DNA of 64,000 nucleotides from Moraxella lacunata (GCF_900453205.1 NZ_UGQU01000001.1:682001-746000); one strand, 5' to 3'; shown: positions 35,632 through 46,214, numbered from the stretch's first letter. Program-made: numbers and translations. The notes: a model not told the origin generated them from the letters alone.

Positions 35632-38595
35632 ATGACACGTGGACAGGCAACGCAGAACAAACAGGACAGACAAAAACAGGATTTTTTTGGTAAAAAGCAC
35701 GAATTGACCATCTGTGTCGGCATGGCGTTGTTTGGCGTATTGCCCACCCTAAGTCACGCCCAAAGTTTTGTGACATCTGATGACATCACACGCCCAAGTT
35801 CCAACAGCACGATGAGCCATACGCCCACGCCTGCCACCGTTCAAGCGGTCGCAGGGGCAAAAGTAGAAACTAAGACCGATGATAGTTTGGGATTTATTAC
35901 CAACAATGACACCCAAACCGCCAATTCTGTCCCCACCATCACTCAGCCCAAACCTGCTCATCTGTCCCATCATGCCATCACTTCGCAAAGCCCCCAATAC
36001 CGTACGCAGGACAACCCACAGCTTGATGATAATCCATATCTTAATGATAAACTGACAGGTAGTAACAAACAAGGTAACACATCAAATCGTAGCTCAAACC
36101 CCACATCATTTGTCACATCGGACATTCATGATAGCCAAGGCGGTCAGGGCAAGCAAAACACCACGTTTATCAGCAGTGAGAACATCAGCCAAGACCATCA
36201 TGCTAATACACAAAAAAGCCAAAGTCTTGCCAAACTTGCCCAATATTATCACGCCAAGCCAAGCACAGGCGGACACGTGGCACGCTGTGAAGGGGTGTGG
36301 GTACAGCCCAAGCGAGAGAGCCTAAGCCAAACTCTGGGCTATCGGGGTCATGGTGATGATAACGAGACTTTCTACGCCCAAGCTGACTACGGCTACTATG
36401 ATAATAAAGACTACGCCGAGCTTGCTGGTAATGTCATCATTGAACAAAACGGTCAGCAAATCGTCGCTGACAAGCTCATCTATCAGCCCAGCACAGGGCA
36501 AATGCGTGCCACAGGGCAAGTGCTGTTTAGTGATGACAGACCACCCAGCACTGGCGGTAGCAAAGTAAGCGGTGCAGGGATTATCGGGGTTGCCGATAAC
36601 TTATACTACGCCGATGACGGCAGGACCGCCACCGCTCATGATGTCGCTTTTGCCAGTACCACCATGAACGCCCACGGACATGCCCACACCCTAAACAAAG
36701 TCGGCGATAACCAATACCACATGCAGGACGTCATGTTCTCCACCTGCCCGCCAACCGAACGCAAATGGCATTTGGACGCCAGTAGCATTGACATTGATAA
36801 CGACACAGGGCGTGGCGTGGCAAAAAACAGCACACTAAGAATCGGTAACGTGCCTGTCTTTTATTTGCCGTATTTTAACTTTCCCATTGATGACAGACGT
36901 GCCAGTGGCTTTTTGTTGCCAACGGCAGGGTTTGGCTCGGACAGTTTTGAGATTAGCACGCCCTACTATTTAAACCTTGCCCCTAACTATGACGCCACCA
37001 TCACGCCCACGGTGTTTAGTAACAAAAATCCCATACTCACGGGCGAATTTCGCTACCTGACACAGCATGTCGGGGCAGGCGTGTTGCGTGGCTCTTATTT
37101 GCCCAATGACCGCAAATATAATGGCGAAGACCGCAAAAGCCTGTTTTATGACCACTACTGGCAGTCCAAACGCCACCCCCATCTGTCCGCCTACGCTCAT
37201 TATCGCTATGTCTCGGACAGCAGTTATCTTAATGACTTTGACACGCTCGGCATCGAAGGTAATCCACTTAACCTACCACGCAACATCGGAGCCAGCTACT
37301 ATAATGACTACATCAGTGCCGACTTGCGAGCTGAGACATTTCAGACATTGCATGGCACAAATAACGACGGCACGACCATCTTAGACAAAGACAAGCCCTA
37401 CTCACGCCTGCCCCAGTTGTCGGTTCATTATCGCTTGCCAAAACTTGTCAATGAATTTGACGTGCTCAACCGCCTAAAAGTAGAAGGGATTCACAACTCT
37501 GCTTATTTTAAAAAATCCATCAAAGACAACTCCGAGACGGAAAAATCAGGCTTTCGCATGTACAACCAGCTCTTGGCAAGTTATCCGATGACTCGCTCAT
37601 GGGGCTATGCCACGCCATCGCTTGCCTTGACACATCTGTATGCGTCTTATGATGAAGACAGTCTTATCGGACAGAATCTTACCGAAGACGAAGGTACTTA
37701 TTCGGTGTTCGCCCCTAGGATTGGACTAGATACAGGGCTATTTTTTGAAAAGGCAGGTTCACCCTTTGGGCTGTATGACGACAGCTTGGGCGGTCATCAA
37801 GTCATCATGCCACGCCTAAAATACACCTACACCCCCTACAAAGACCAAAGCAACATCCCCAACTTTGAAACTGCCATCGGGCAGATTAGCTACGACCGTC
37901 TGCTGTCTGATTCGTGGTTCTTGGGCTATGACCGTATTCAGGATTTACACGCCATCACCCCCGCCCTGCATTATCGCTATGTGGATGGGTCGGGTCTGAC
38001 ACGCTTTGATGGGGGCATTGCCGAGCAGATTTATTTAGATGACATTCGTGTGGGCTTAGATGACAGCCAAACCTTTACAGGCAGCACATCAGGGATGGCG
38101 TGGCGAGCTTCTGCTCAGCCGACAAATAACTTTTGGGTGGAAGCTGGCGGAGCATTCACCCCCAACTATGACCTAAGTGCCATCGTCGCTCAGCTACGCT
38201 ATCAACCCAGTGATAATCAGCTGTACAACTTTGGTGTCATCGAACGCAAAGACAACCCCGCCACAGGTCAGCTTGCCCTATCGGCTTATACCGCATCTGC
38301 CGTCTTTCCCATCAACAACCGCTGGCGTGTCATGACCCAAGCCCAATACGACTACAAAAACGACCGCTTGCTCGATGCCTTGGTTGGGGTCAATTATGAA
38401 GATTGCTGTTATGGACTGTCGGTCTACGCTCGTCGTTATCGCAACGACCTAAATCCCGAAGCAGGAGCGGATAACGCCATCATGGCAGAGATTCGCCTAA
38501 ATGGCATCACCAGTGGCGGTAAGCTAAACCGTCTGATGTCGGATAAAGTCTTGGGTTATGACACTGTCAATCGAGCATGGCAGCAGGATTATTGA
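35632..38595 (+). CDS. lptD: LPS-assembly outer-membrane protein LptD
   Basis: 987 residues. A signal peptide lies near residues 26-44 (ELTICVGMALFGVLPTLSHA). A long low-complexity segment (about 45-215) follows, and then the LptA-like OstA domain (about 240-370: AELAGNVIIEQNGQQIVADK). The C-terminal half is a 26-strand-type barrel with NVPVFYLPYFNFPIDDRRAS, GFLLPTAGFGS and aromatic-rich strands. Candidate disulfide cysteines are ARCEGVW, STCPPTE and YEDCCYG. It transports lipopolysaccharide to the cell surface with LptE. The N-terminal linker is longer than in E. coli. A gap of 86 bp separates it from surA. Confidence 0.95.
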   Translation: MTRGQATQNKQDRQKQDFFGKKHELTICVGMALFGVLPTLSHAQSFVTSDDITRPSSNSTMSHTPTPATVQAVAGAKVETKTDDSLGFITNNDTQTANSVPTITQPKPAHLSHHAITSQSPQYRTQDNPQLDDNPYLNDKLTGSNKQGNTSNRSSNPTSFVTSDIHDSQGGQGKQNTTFISSENISQDHHANTQKSQSLAKLAQYYHAKPSTGGHVARCEGVWVQPKRESLSQTLGYRGHGDDNETFYAQADYGYYDNKDYAELAGNVIIEQNGQQIVADKLIYQPSTGQMRATGQVLFSDDRPPSTGGSKVSGAGIIGVADNLYYADDGRTATAHDVAFASTTMNAHGHAHTLNKVGDNQYHMQDVMFSTCPPTERKWHLDASSIDIDNDTGRGVAKNSTLRIGNVPVFYLPYFNFPIDDRRASGFLLPTAGFGSDSFEISTPYYLNLAPNYDATITPTVFSNKNPILTGEFRYLTQHVGAGVLRGSYLPNDRKYNGEDRKSLFYDHYWQSKRHPHLSAYAHYRYVSDSSYLNDFDTLGIEGNPLNLPRNIGASYYNDYISADLRAETFQTLHGTNNDGTTILDKDKPYSRLPQLSVHYRLPKLVNEFDVLNRLKVEGIHNSAYFKKSIKDNSETEKSGFRMYNQLLASYPMTRSWGYATPSLALTHLYASYDEDSLIGQNLTEDEGTYSVFAPRIGLDTGLFFEKAGSPFGLYDDSLGGHQVIMPRLKYTYTPYKDQSNIPNFETAIGQISYDRLLSDSWFLGYDRIQDLHAITPALHYRYVDGSGLTRFDGGIAEQIYLDDIRVGLDDSQTFTGSTSGMAWRASAQPTNNFWVEAGGAFTPNYDLSAIVAQLRYQPSDNQLYNFGVIERKDNPATGQLALSAYTASAVFPINNRWRVMTQAQYDYKNDRLLDALVGVNYEDCCYGLSVYARRYRNDLNPEAGADNAIMAEIRLNGITSGGKLNRLMSDKVLGYDTVNRAWQQDY

Positions 38596-38681
38596 TTGAT
38601 TTAAATCATAGCATTTGACGAGATGATGATGAAATGCTAAACTGATTTGGTTTATTTATTAACAATTTTATAGGAACAACA

Positions 38682-39671
38682 ATGAAACACCCCCTCATCC
38701 AATCGCTACTTGCAATCAGTCTAAGCCTAGGCATGGCAACGACCGCCACCGCCAATACCCCTAGCGTAACAAGCAGTGCCGATGGTATTTTGGCACAGGT
38801 TAATGACGAGATTATCCTAAAAAGCGAGTTCATCACCGCCAGTCAAGCCATGGCTCGTGAATATCGTGACAGAGGCATTGCCTTATCTAACGCCGAAATC
38901 CAAAATCTTACCATGGATGCACTCATCACACGCAAATTACAGCTTGGACTGGTGAATCGTGCAGGGTTTAGCCCCAATGAAAATGCGGTCAATCGTGAAC
39001 TGCTCGCCATCGCTAGCAAAGAAGGCTTTGACAATCTAGCAGATTTTCAACGTTCGCTTGATGACAAACAGGCAGGCAGTTATGCCGAACTTCGCCGTCA
39101 AATCATCGAAGATGCCAGCCTAGTGGCACTATGGCAAGCCCAAGTCCGCCCACGCATTAACATCAGTGAGCAGGAAGTCAATGCTTTTTTAAACTCGCCT
39201 GAAGGACAAAAAATCCCTGTCGAACAAGTGCTTATCCCTGAATGGCAGACCAGTCATATTTTGGTCAAAGTCGATGATACTCAAAGTGATGCCATGGCAC
39301 AACAAAAAATCAACGCCCTATACAGCGAACTACAAAAAGGAGCGGACTTTGGGGCGATGGCAGCCACTTATTCTGATGACACAGGCTCTGCCACCCAAAA
39401 CGGTCGCTTGGGCTGGGTTACTGACGGGCAGATGGTGGCAGAGTTCGAAGCCATGATGAAAAATACCGTCGCTGGTGATTTTTCCACTCCATTTCGCACG
39501 CAGTTTGGCTGGCACATCCTAAAAGTGGAAAACACCCGCCAACGAGACATGAGTAATGAAGCACGCAAAGACAAAGCTCGTGAGATACTATTTAGTCGTC
39601 AAGCCCCCCAAGCCGAAGAAGACTGGGTGGATGAACTAAAAGCTGGGGCTTATATCAAGATTTTTGAATGA
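38682..39671 (+). CDS. surA: Periplasmic chaperone/peptidyl-prolyl isomerase SurA (single parvulin domain)
   Basis: 329 residues with a signal peptide (HPLIQSLLAISLSLGMATTA). The SurA N-terminal chaperone domain includes SADGILAQVNDEIILKSEFI and ALITRKLQLGLVNRAGFSPN. Only one parvulin domain follows (about residues 185-290: WQTSHILVKVDDTQS, YSDDTGSATQNGRLGWVTDG and FRTQFGWHILKVENTRQRD). E. coli SurA is about 100 residues longer with two. It escorts outer-membrane proteins such as LptD to the BAM complex, which fits its place behind lptD. Confidence 0.92.
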   Translation: MKHPLIQSLLAISLSLGMATTATANTPSVTSSADGILAQVNDEIILKSEFITASQAMAREYRDRGIALSNAEIQNLTMDALITRKLQLGLVNRAGFSPNENAVNRELLAIASKEGFDNLADFQRSLDDKQAGSYAELRRQIIEDASLVALWQAQVRPRINISEQEVNAFLNSPEGQKIPVEQVLIPEWQTSHILVKVDDTQSDAMAQQKINALYSELQKGADFGAMAATYSDDTGSATQNGRLGWVTDGQMVAEFEAMMKNTVAGDFSTPFRTQFGWHILKVENTRQRDMSNEARKDKAREILFSRQAPQAEEDWVDELKAGAYIKIFE

Positions 39672-39685
39672 GTTTTACTAATAAC

Positions 39686-39713
39686 AAAAGACGGCTTAAT
39701 GGTCGTCTTTTTT
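39686..39713 (+). terminator. Terminator of lptD-surA
   Basis: AAAAGACG (39686-39693) pairs with CGTCTTTT around a short loop and is followed by TTTTT. It lies about 15 bp after the surA stop. Confidence 0.7.
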
Positions 39714-39819
39714 TATCATCCACTTTTAGCATTCTGCTTTTCCAAACAACTCGATTCCCACCAAAAACCACCCATCAATCACATAAACAACACCGTTTAT
39801 CAATAATCTATCATAAAAT

Positions 39820-39914
39820 TAGGGCATATCCACCTTTGGTATTGCCATGAAAATAAGGAAAATCGCACAGTTGATATTGAAATATGTTGTTTGGTATAGT
39901 TAATTGACAATACC
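39820..39914 (+). repeat. Partial R2 repeat (copy D) and a solo GGTAT inverted pair
   Basis: TAGGGCATATCCACCTTTGG, then TATTGCCATGAAAATAAGGA is a truncated R2 copy. It is followed at 39893-39914 by GGTATAGTTAATTGACAATACC-type bases, a 22-bp inverted pair whose arms resemble the MITE ends (GGTATTGTTAA). No 8-bp duplication flanks it. The rest of the 470-bp gap before the autotransporter (39672-40141) shows no gene that I recognise. Confidence 0.5.
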
Positions 39915-41042
39915 AAATAACAATCATGATAATGTCTTTACTTCACAACTTAACCCAAATAAAGACTTTCGCTTAGAAGTTGAATCATCTGCAAAAAATA
40001 ACCACTCATCAAACCGTCGAAAATTTGAACGATTTGACTAATTTTTTGTGTTATAAATTGCATGGCTTGGTCATAAATTCCTTGATTGGTTTTCTATTTT
40101 TAGCCCAAGTCTTGTACATTGTTATTTGATATGGAGAAGTTATGAATCACATTTATCGTGTTGTTTTTAACCATGCCACAGGCGTGTGGCAATCAGTATC
40201 GGAACTCGCTCGTTCAAAAGGCAAGACCAAATCCATTAAAAGCCTTGTGTTTGCGATTGGATTAGTGATGGGTGGGCAAGCTTTGGCAGAGCCTACCATG
40301 CCTCCAAATACCACACCCAATATAAGTATAAATGATTCCACCATCAAAATCACTCAAAGTGGCACATTAACAGAAGACACAACTTATGACGCTTTTGACA
40401 CCCAAATCATTAACGATGCAACATTGGGCGTAAAAAATGCCACTTTAACCACAACAGGTGGTTTAAACGTTGGCGAAATTGATCATACTGGCAAACTGAT
40501 TGCCGATGGAGCGGTCATTAATGTGGCTCGCTATGGATTTGGTGTTGGGGCTAGTATGTTTAATGTCAATAATGGTAATTTGGTACATTATGGAGGCTAT
40601 GGGGAGGCACTTTTTGACAATGCTTCTTCATTGATTGTAGGAGATAATTACTCCATGAGTGTAAGTAATGGTAAGTTAACCCTACAAGGTGGTTCTACCG
40701 CCACCACCAACTACCTTAATTCTAATGGATTAACTACCGTTGGATACTCGTCTGCCATTACCTTAAAAGACCCTAACACCAAAGTAACTGCCAATGTCAT
40801 CCGAATTGGTGGGGGAAATTACGACTCTGCAACAGGTCTATATCACGGCAACCTTAATATCAACAATCAGGCAACTGCTAACACCACCTACCTACAACTT
40901 GGCAACTTTGAAAATGGCTCAGGGGAGATTACTGTCTCAGATGCCGGCAGTAGCATTAACAGCACACGGCTGTCACACATTGCCGATAAAGGCAAGGGTA
41001 TATTAACAATCAAAAATGGGGCAAAATCAACCAACGAATATA

Positions 41043-41049
41043 TTTTTTT
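41043..41049 (+). repeat. T7 homopolymer at the frameshift point
   Basis: GAATATATTTTTTTGGTGTT contains seven T. With seven the frame passes to TTG GTG and stops about 105 bp on. With eight it continues as FFGVNSTGMG into the long second frame. It is a likely slippage site, though an assembly error is possible. Confidence 0.7.
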
Positions 41050-42492
41050 GGTGTTAATAGTACAGGCATGGGAGTTGTTAACGTTCAAGATACTGGAAGT
41101 GAATTTATTTCCAACAAAACAACAATCATTGGAAAAGAAGGCACAGGCGAGCTAAATATTAAAGATGGTGCAAAAGCAACCATTTCGGATATTCTCTTTA
41201 TTGCAAATCAAAAAGGCAGTCATGGAACAGTACAAATTCTTGGTGAGGGTAGTCAGCTAAATACTAAAAATCATGTCGTTGTTGCCGATGAAGGGGATAC
41301 CAATGGCAAGTTAATTATCAAAGACACCCAAGGAGATAACACCATCGGAGCGTGGCTAGTCATCGCACAGGATACCAACTCCAACGGTCATGTAGAAGTT
41401 GAGAATAGCACCCTTAATGCTCAAACGGTTATTGTCGGTAGCAAGGGAGATGGCGAACTTTCACTAAACAATGCCATTCTAAACCTAAACAGCTCATCAA
41501 AGTTACATATCGGAGACGCAACGGGCGGTACGGGTAATTTTACCAGTAATGGCAGTACTATTAATGCCAAAAATTTCTTTATTGCAACAGATACTGACAC
41601 TCATGGCAAGGCTACTGTTAACAATAGTAGGATTAATAGTGAGATTTTTGCAGTTGGGGTTCAAGGTATCGGCAATGCCATCGTTCATAACAGTACCCTG
41701 AATGCCGTCAAAGAATTAGCCATTACCAGCAAAGAAAGCACCACAGACACCCTTGGCGAATTAACCCTAAGTGGTAATAGCACAGTAATCTCACCTACTG
41801 TATCATTTCATGGTAAAGGCAAGGGCAAGCTGACCATTACCGACAGCGCGCTAAATACCAATGATATTGATAAAGCTGACACAGATCAATCCGCCATCAT
41901 CAATCTTAATCGTGCAACCATTAATGTTAATACACCCACCAAACCTTTGTTTGCAAACTTTACTGCTACTGACACCATAGCAATTGATAATCAAGCCATT
42001 TTCAACACCACAGATATCACCACTATTGCTGACACTGCCCGTATCACAGGCACAGGTCATTTTATCAAAGACGGTTTAGGCACTCTAAACATGGATGTCC
42101 AAACAAAACAATGGACAGGCGAAACCCACATCAACCAAGGCACACTACAACTAAACGGCGACTATGTCATGACTGATGATGAGATACTTGCCATTCGTTT
42201 AAATAATGCAACAGATTATGGTAAAATGTCTGTATCAGGCACTGCTGACATTACCAATGGTCATCTAAAAGTATTTGCCAAAGACATTATCAAACCCTTA
42301 ATTACAGGCAATAGTCCTACCGCTGAATTTAAAAACGTGGTAACAGCAGGGGCACTGACTGGTGAATTTAAAGGCGTGGACATACTTGACGTTAATGGTG
42401 ATAAGATTGACACTAGACTGGGGGCGGATTATTCCGATGCCAATAAAGTACATCTAAAAATCCAACCTGAAAACACCACGCCCGTAGTACCG

Positions 42493-42810
42493 CAACCGCA
42501 ACCGCAACCGCAACCGCAACCGCAACCGCAACCGCAACCGCAACCGCAACCGCAACCGCAACCGCAACCGCAACCGCAACCGCAACCGCAACCGCAACCG
42601 CAACCGCAACCGCAACCGCAACCGCAACCGCAACCGCAACCGCAACCGCAACCGCAACCGCAACCGCAACCGCAACCGCAACCGCAACCGCAACCGCAAC
42701 CGCAACCGCAACCGCAACCGCAACCGCAACCGCAACCGCAACCGCAACCGCAACCGCAACCGCAACCGCAACCGCAACCGCAACCGCAACCGCAACCGCA
42801 ACCGCAACCG
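42493..42810 (+). repeat. (CAACCG)53 hexanucleotide tandem repeat
   Basis: 318 bp of perfect CAACCG units, 53 by position arithmetic, encode alternating Gln-Pro between passenger and barrel. As the unit is two codons, gain or loss of copies changes linker length without breaking the frame. The complementary-strand Cys-Gly and Arg-Leu frames are artefacts of the repeat. Confidence 0.95.
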
Positions 42811-43920
42811 CAAAAGTCTAGCACCTTTGTAGATGCAGTCAATAGCCAAAATAAAAATTCTTTATTAAATTTGGCACAGGTATTGGACACGCATAAAGAC
42901 GCCAATACCAAACCATTAGGACTGGCATTGGCACTGGGTGCAAGCGGTCTTGATAATGCCAAGCTCACCCAAGGAGCATCTGAGCTTGCTCCGCTCATGC
43001 ATGGCTCTACCGCTCATGTCATCGCCAACGCCCAAGACTACGCTTTTGGAGCAATACATGCCCGCCACCTAGACCGCTCACGTTCGGTCTGGGCAAAAGC
43101 GATTGGTACGCAGGGCAAATTACAAGAAAATGAGCTTTTGGGTTATGACAGTACAGACATTGGGGCGATTGTGGGGGCAGACACAGCGGTAGGTCGTGGT
43201 AACATCGGCTTAGCACTGTCCTACATTCATAGTGATGTGGACAGCCGTGGCAATGCCCGTCATGATGCCACTGTCAAATCCGCTCAAGTACTAGGCTATG
43301 GTGACTACGACATCAATGACAAGGTTTCTGTTCATGCCACCGTGGGCGTGGGACGAGCAGACATTAATGGCAAACGCCACATCAGTACGCTCACCGCAGG
43401 TAATACCACCACTGCCACTGCCGACTACACCGCAGACACCGCCCAAGCAGGTTTTGAGATTCGTCATCGCTTTGGTACAGACACACGCCACATCACGCCA
43501 TTTATTGGCATGAAATACACACATGTCTCATCAGACGGCTACACCGAAACAGGAGCAGGCGTGTACAATCTGGCAGTACAAAAGGCAAGTTTTAATGAAA
43601 TCAGCCAAAACTTCGGTATTCGCTTACAACAAGCAATCAGCCCACGTACGACCATTACGGGCGAGCTGTCAGGGTCGGTTTATGGTGGCGAACGTACGCC
43701 CATTACAGCAAGTTTTGTCAATGCCGATGACAGTGCCTTCACCCTAAACGGTCAGGAGCTTGGACGCACGGCGGGTAATGTCGGTCTTGGCATGACCTAC
43801 AAGCCCACAACCAACACCACCTTATCGCTTGGCTATCAAGGTCAATGGCGTAAGAACTATGACAATCAAGGAGCCGTACTAGGCTTTGAGATGAAGTTTT
43901 GATTGGCAATAAAAACAAAG

Positions 43921-43946
43921 AGCTGTCGCAATGACAGCTTTTTTTA
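43921..43946 (+). terminator. Terminator of the autotransporter gene
   Basis: AGCTGTC (43921-43927) pairs with GACAGCT (43933-43939) around GCAAT, followed by TTTTTTT. It lies 18 bp beyond the stop. Confidence 0.8.
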
Positions 43947-44178
43947 TGAGCTATTCTCAATCATACAAGTCCCTGATTTATCAAGGGTGAATTACAACCC
44001 ACGCCTACAACCAGAAAACAACCAACCAGTAATCAATAAGCCACCATGTTAAATTGAGATTAAAAATTTTTTATACAGATGATTTTGATATCTAATCCAC
44101 CCCTAACAAATTTGATGCTTATCACAGGCTCTATCGGAGCTGACTGTGCACACCCTTTATTGGCGTTATTTGAGATAA

Positions 44179-44236
44179 GCCCCCTACCACACATCATTAA
44201 GTTTGTGGTAATTTTAAAGTTTCTTAGGTGTAAATT
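44179..44236 (-). repeat. Partial R3 repeat, inverted
   Basis: Read on the minus strand, ACTTTAAAATTACCACAAAC, then TTAATGATGTGTGGTAGGGG matches the left part of the 58621 copy. The gap 43903-44306 (404 bp) otherwise shows only the autotransporter terminator. AAAAAAGACCTTACATGAAG GTCTTTTTTT near 44260-44288 is a hairpin with a T run, a probable terminator between the convergent autotransporter and ccoP genes. Confidence 0.5.
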
Positions 44237-44306
44237 ACTTTTACTTTATTAGTTTGCATAAAAAAGACCTTACATGAAGGTCTTTTTTTATGCGATTGAC
44301 AATCCA

Positions 44307-45389
44307 TCATTCAACAGGGTTTTGTGATAGTGAACGAACATAGGCAGCAAGTAGCATGATACGCTCATTACCTAGCTTGGTTTGCCACTCAGGCATCACA
44401 CCAGCACGACCATGACGGATGGTGGTCTGTACAGTTTCACGGTCACCGCCAAACAGCCAAATATCATCTGTTAAGTTAGGCGCACCAAATGCAGTTAGAC
44501 CTTTAGCGTCAGCACCATGGCATAGCACACAGTTTGCCTCAAAGATGGCTTTACCTTGTGCTACTAGCGACTGATTAAGCTCGCCATTGTCCACGCCCGC
44601 ACCATGCCCACTAGAAATAGATAGAACATATTCAGCAGCGGCACGAACCCCAGACTCGCCCAGTTGTTTTTGCCATGCTGCCATCGCACCAACACGACCG
44701 TTATGAATGGTAAGCAAAATCTCATCTGCATTACCGCCATACAACCAATCATTATCAGTCAAATCAGGATAGCCTGTTGCACCTTTAGCGTTAGAGCCGT
44801 GGCACAAAGCACAGTTTTGTAAAAATAGGCGGTTACCTACTTTTTGTGCTTCTGGGTCACCTGCCAGCTTATCTACATAAGGAGCAAGCAATTTAACCTG
44901 CTCATCGATTTTGGCTTGCAAGTCTGAATCAGGCTCAGCATTTTTGCGTTGCTCAGCTTGTAGCTCAGAGAGTTTTGCCAATACAGGTACAGCATCAGTT
45001 GCACCAGCTGCCGCCAAGATGTTTTGTTCAAAGTTTTCAGTAAAAACTTTATTGTTGGCTTGCAGTTGGCTATTTAGCTCGTTCTCTGATGTCCAAGGCA
45101 CCTGCTGACCATCAACTTCTACGGTTGTGATGCCTTTCCAACTATTTGGCTGGATTGAAGGGTATAGTACGAAGTAACCTAAACCCCACACCAAAGTACC
45201 AAAGAACACCACAAGCCACCATTTTGGCAGGGGTTTGTCATATTCACGAATGCCGTCGTATGAATGTCCTGTTGTCTCATCTTCTTCTAGCACAGGCTTG
45301 GTTTTTAGAGTCCAAACAAGTACCCCAAAAATAAAAACCCAACAAGCCAGCGAAAAGATGGTAATCCAAGAACTCCAAAAAAAGCTCAT
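44307..45389 (-). CDS. ccoP: cbb3-type cytochrome c oxidase subunit III (diheme)
   Basis: 360 residues. An N-terminal anchor region has two hydrophobic segments (WITIFSLACWVFIFGVLVWT and PKWWLVVFFGTLVWGLGYFV) joined by a short loop. Two c-type heme sites follow in tandem cytochrome c domains, CALCHGSNAKGATGYPDLTD (about 193) and CVLCHGADAKGLTAFGAPNL (about 283). It passes electrons from soluble cytochrome c to CcoN via CcoO. Its ATG overlaps the ccoQ stop (ATGA), showing tight coupling. Last gene of ccoNOQP. Confidence 0.96.
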   Translation of the reverse strand: MSFFWSSWITIFSLACWVFIFGVLVWTLKTKPVLEEDETTGHSYDGIREYDKPLPKWWLVVFFGTLVWGLGYFVLYPSIQPNSWKGITTVEVDGQQVPWTSENELNSQLQANNKVFTENFEQNILAAAGATDAVPVLAKLSELQAEQRKNAEPDSDLQAKIDEQVKLLAPYVDKLAGDPEAQKVGNRLFLQNCALCHGSNAKGATGYPDLTDNDWLYGGNADEILLTIHNGRVGAMAAWQKQLGESGVRAAAEYVLSISSGHGAGVDNGELNQSLVAQGKAIFEANCVLCHGADAKGLTAFGAPNLTDDIWLFGGDRETVQTTIRHGRAGVMPEWQTKLGNERIMLLAAYVRSLSQNPVE

Positions 45390-45565
45390 TGTATATCCTT
45401 AGTGCGTTGTGATGACAATTTTTCTAATTGATTGTCATCTAACGCAAGTTGTGCATCTTCTTCAAAGCGTTTTTTGTTTTTTGGTGAGTATGCCCACCAC
45501 GCCACACCGATGAAAGCAATAAATGCCACCACCGTTGCGATACTATGTAAAACGCCCCAATTCAT
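45386..45565 (-). CDS. ccoQ: cbb3 oxidase small subunit CcoQ, 59 aa
   Basis: On the minus strand [20 protein letters not shown] leads to VAWWAYSPKNKKRFEEDAQL and LALDDNQLEK.., ending TKDIQ. One membrane helix followed by WAYSPKNKKRFEEDA is the CcoQ/FixQ signature. It overlaps ccoO (TAATG) and ccoP (ATGA) at both ends. CcoQ stabilises the assembled oxidase, particularly on exposure to oxygen. Its length is typical. Confidence 0.93.
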   Translation of the reverse strand: MNWGVLHSIATVVAFIAFIGVAWWAYSPKNKKRFEEDAQLALDDNQLEKLSSQRTKDIQ

Positions 45566-46203
45566 TAGCGTTGACCTTGCATGGCAATACCAAGCTGTTG
45601 CAGGTAAGCCACCAATGCATCAAGCTCGGTTGCCCCCTGTACTTGGTCAGGCGCCGCTTCAATGTCAGATTCGGTATAAGGCAAGCCAAAACGGTCTTTA
45701 AAGATACGCATTTTTGCTTGAACCTTACTGCCATCGACCTCATTCTTGGCAAGCCAAGGATAGGCGGGCATGACTGATTCTGGCACCACCGAACGTGGGT
45801 CAATCAAATGGTCAATGTGCCACTGGTCAGAATAACGACCACCGACACGGGCAAGGTCAGGACCAGTACGCTTAGAACCCCACAGGAACGGATGATCCCA
45901 TGTAGATTCAGCGGCACGGCTATAAGGTCCATAACGCTCAACTTCAGCACGAAGTGGACGAATCATCTGCGTGTGACAGACGTGACAACCTTCACGGATA
46001 TAAATATCACGACCTTCTAACTCTAACGCTGTCCAAGGACGCATGTTAGGAAGTGGCTTATTCACACCGCCTTGCTCTGGTGAATTTTGGTCAAAAATCA
46101 ATGGATAAATCTCAACCAATGTCGCAAAGCTAATCGCAATCACAATAAAGACAACGAGTAAGCCGGTGTTTTTCTCAACAATTTCATGTGTAATGTTAGA
46201 CAT
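45565..46203 (-). CDS. ccoO: cbb3-type cytochrome c oxidase subunit II (monoheme)
   Basis: 212 residues. One N-terminal helix ([20 protein letters not shown]) anchors a cytochrome c domain with the heme motif [20 protein letters not shown] and a Met ligand in a conserved [15 protein letters not shown] segment. It relays electrons between CcoP and CcoN. It overlaps ccoQ by one base (TAATG) and follows ccoN after 11 bp. Sequence and spacing are typical of the operon. Confidence 0.96.
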   Translation of the reverse strand: MSNITHEIVEKNTGLLVVFIVIAISFATLVEIYPLIFDQNSPEQGGVNKPLPNMRPWTALELEGRDIYIREGCHVCHTQMIRPLRAEVERYGPYSRAAESTWDHPFLWGSKRTGPDLARVGGRYSDQWHIDHLIDPRSVVPESVMPAYPWLAKNEVDGSKVQAKMRIFKDRFGLPYTESDIEAAPDQVQGATELDALVAYLQQLGIAMQGQR

Positions 46204-46214
46204 GGCTGCTCCCC

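Larger units (their letters stand above)
40142..43902 (+). pseudogene. Type Va autotransporter adhesin-like gene, frameshifted in a T7 tract (possibly phase-variable)
   Basis: The first frame begins with an extended signal peptide (MNHIYRVVFNHATGVWQSVS, ELARSKGK..., cleavage after GGQALA) and a repetitive passenger (GGLNVGEI.., ..LNINNQATANTTYLQLGN). At 41043-41049 a run of seven T shifts the frame and it stops at 41155. The next frame resumes at once as GVNSTGMGVVNVQDTGSEF. With eight T the whole gene would be one frame of 1253 residues. The passenger is beta-helix-like with repeated 'GxGxLxIxDGAK' units, then a (Pro-Gln) linker of about 107 residues, then a beta-barrel (ARHLDRSRSVWAKAIGTQGK to VLGFEMKF with terminal Phe). 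It probably presents an AIDA-like adhesin. Confidence 0.85.

Noticed and set aside
42429-42998. Long minus-strand frames of Cys-Gly and Arg-Leu repeats
   Set aside because: They are only the complement of the CAACCG array and have no ribosome-binding site or family features.
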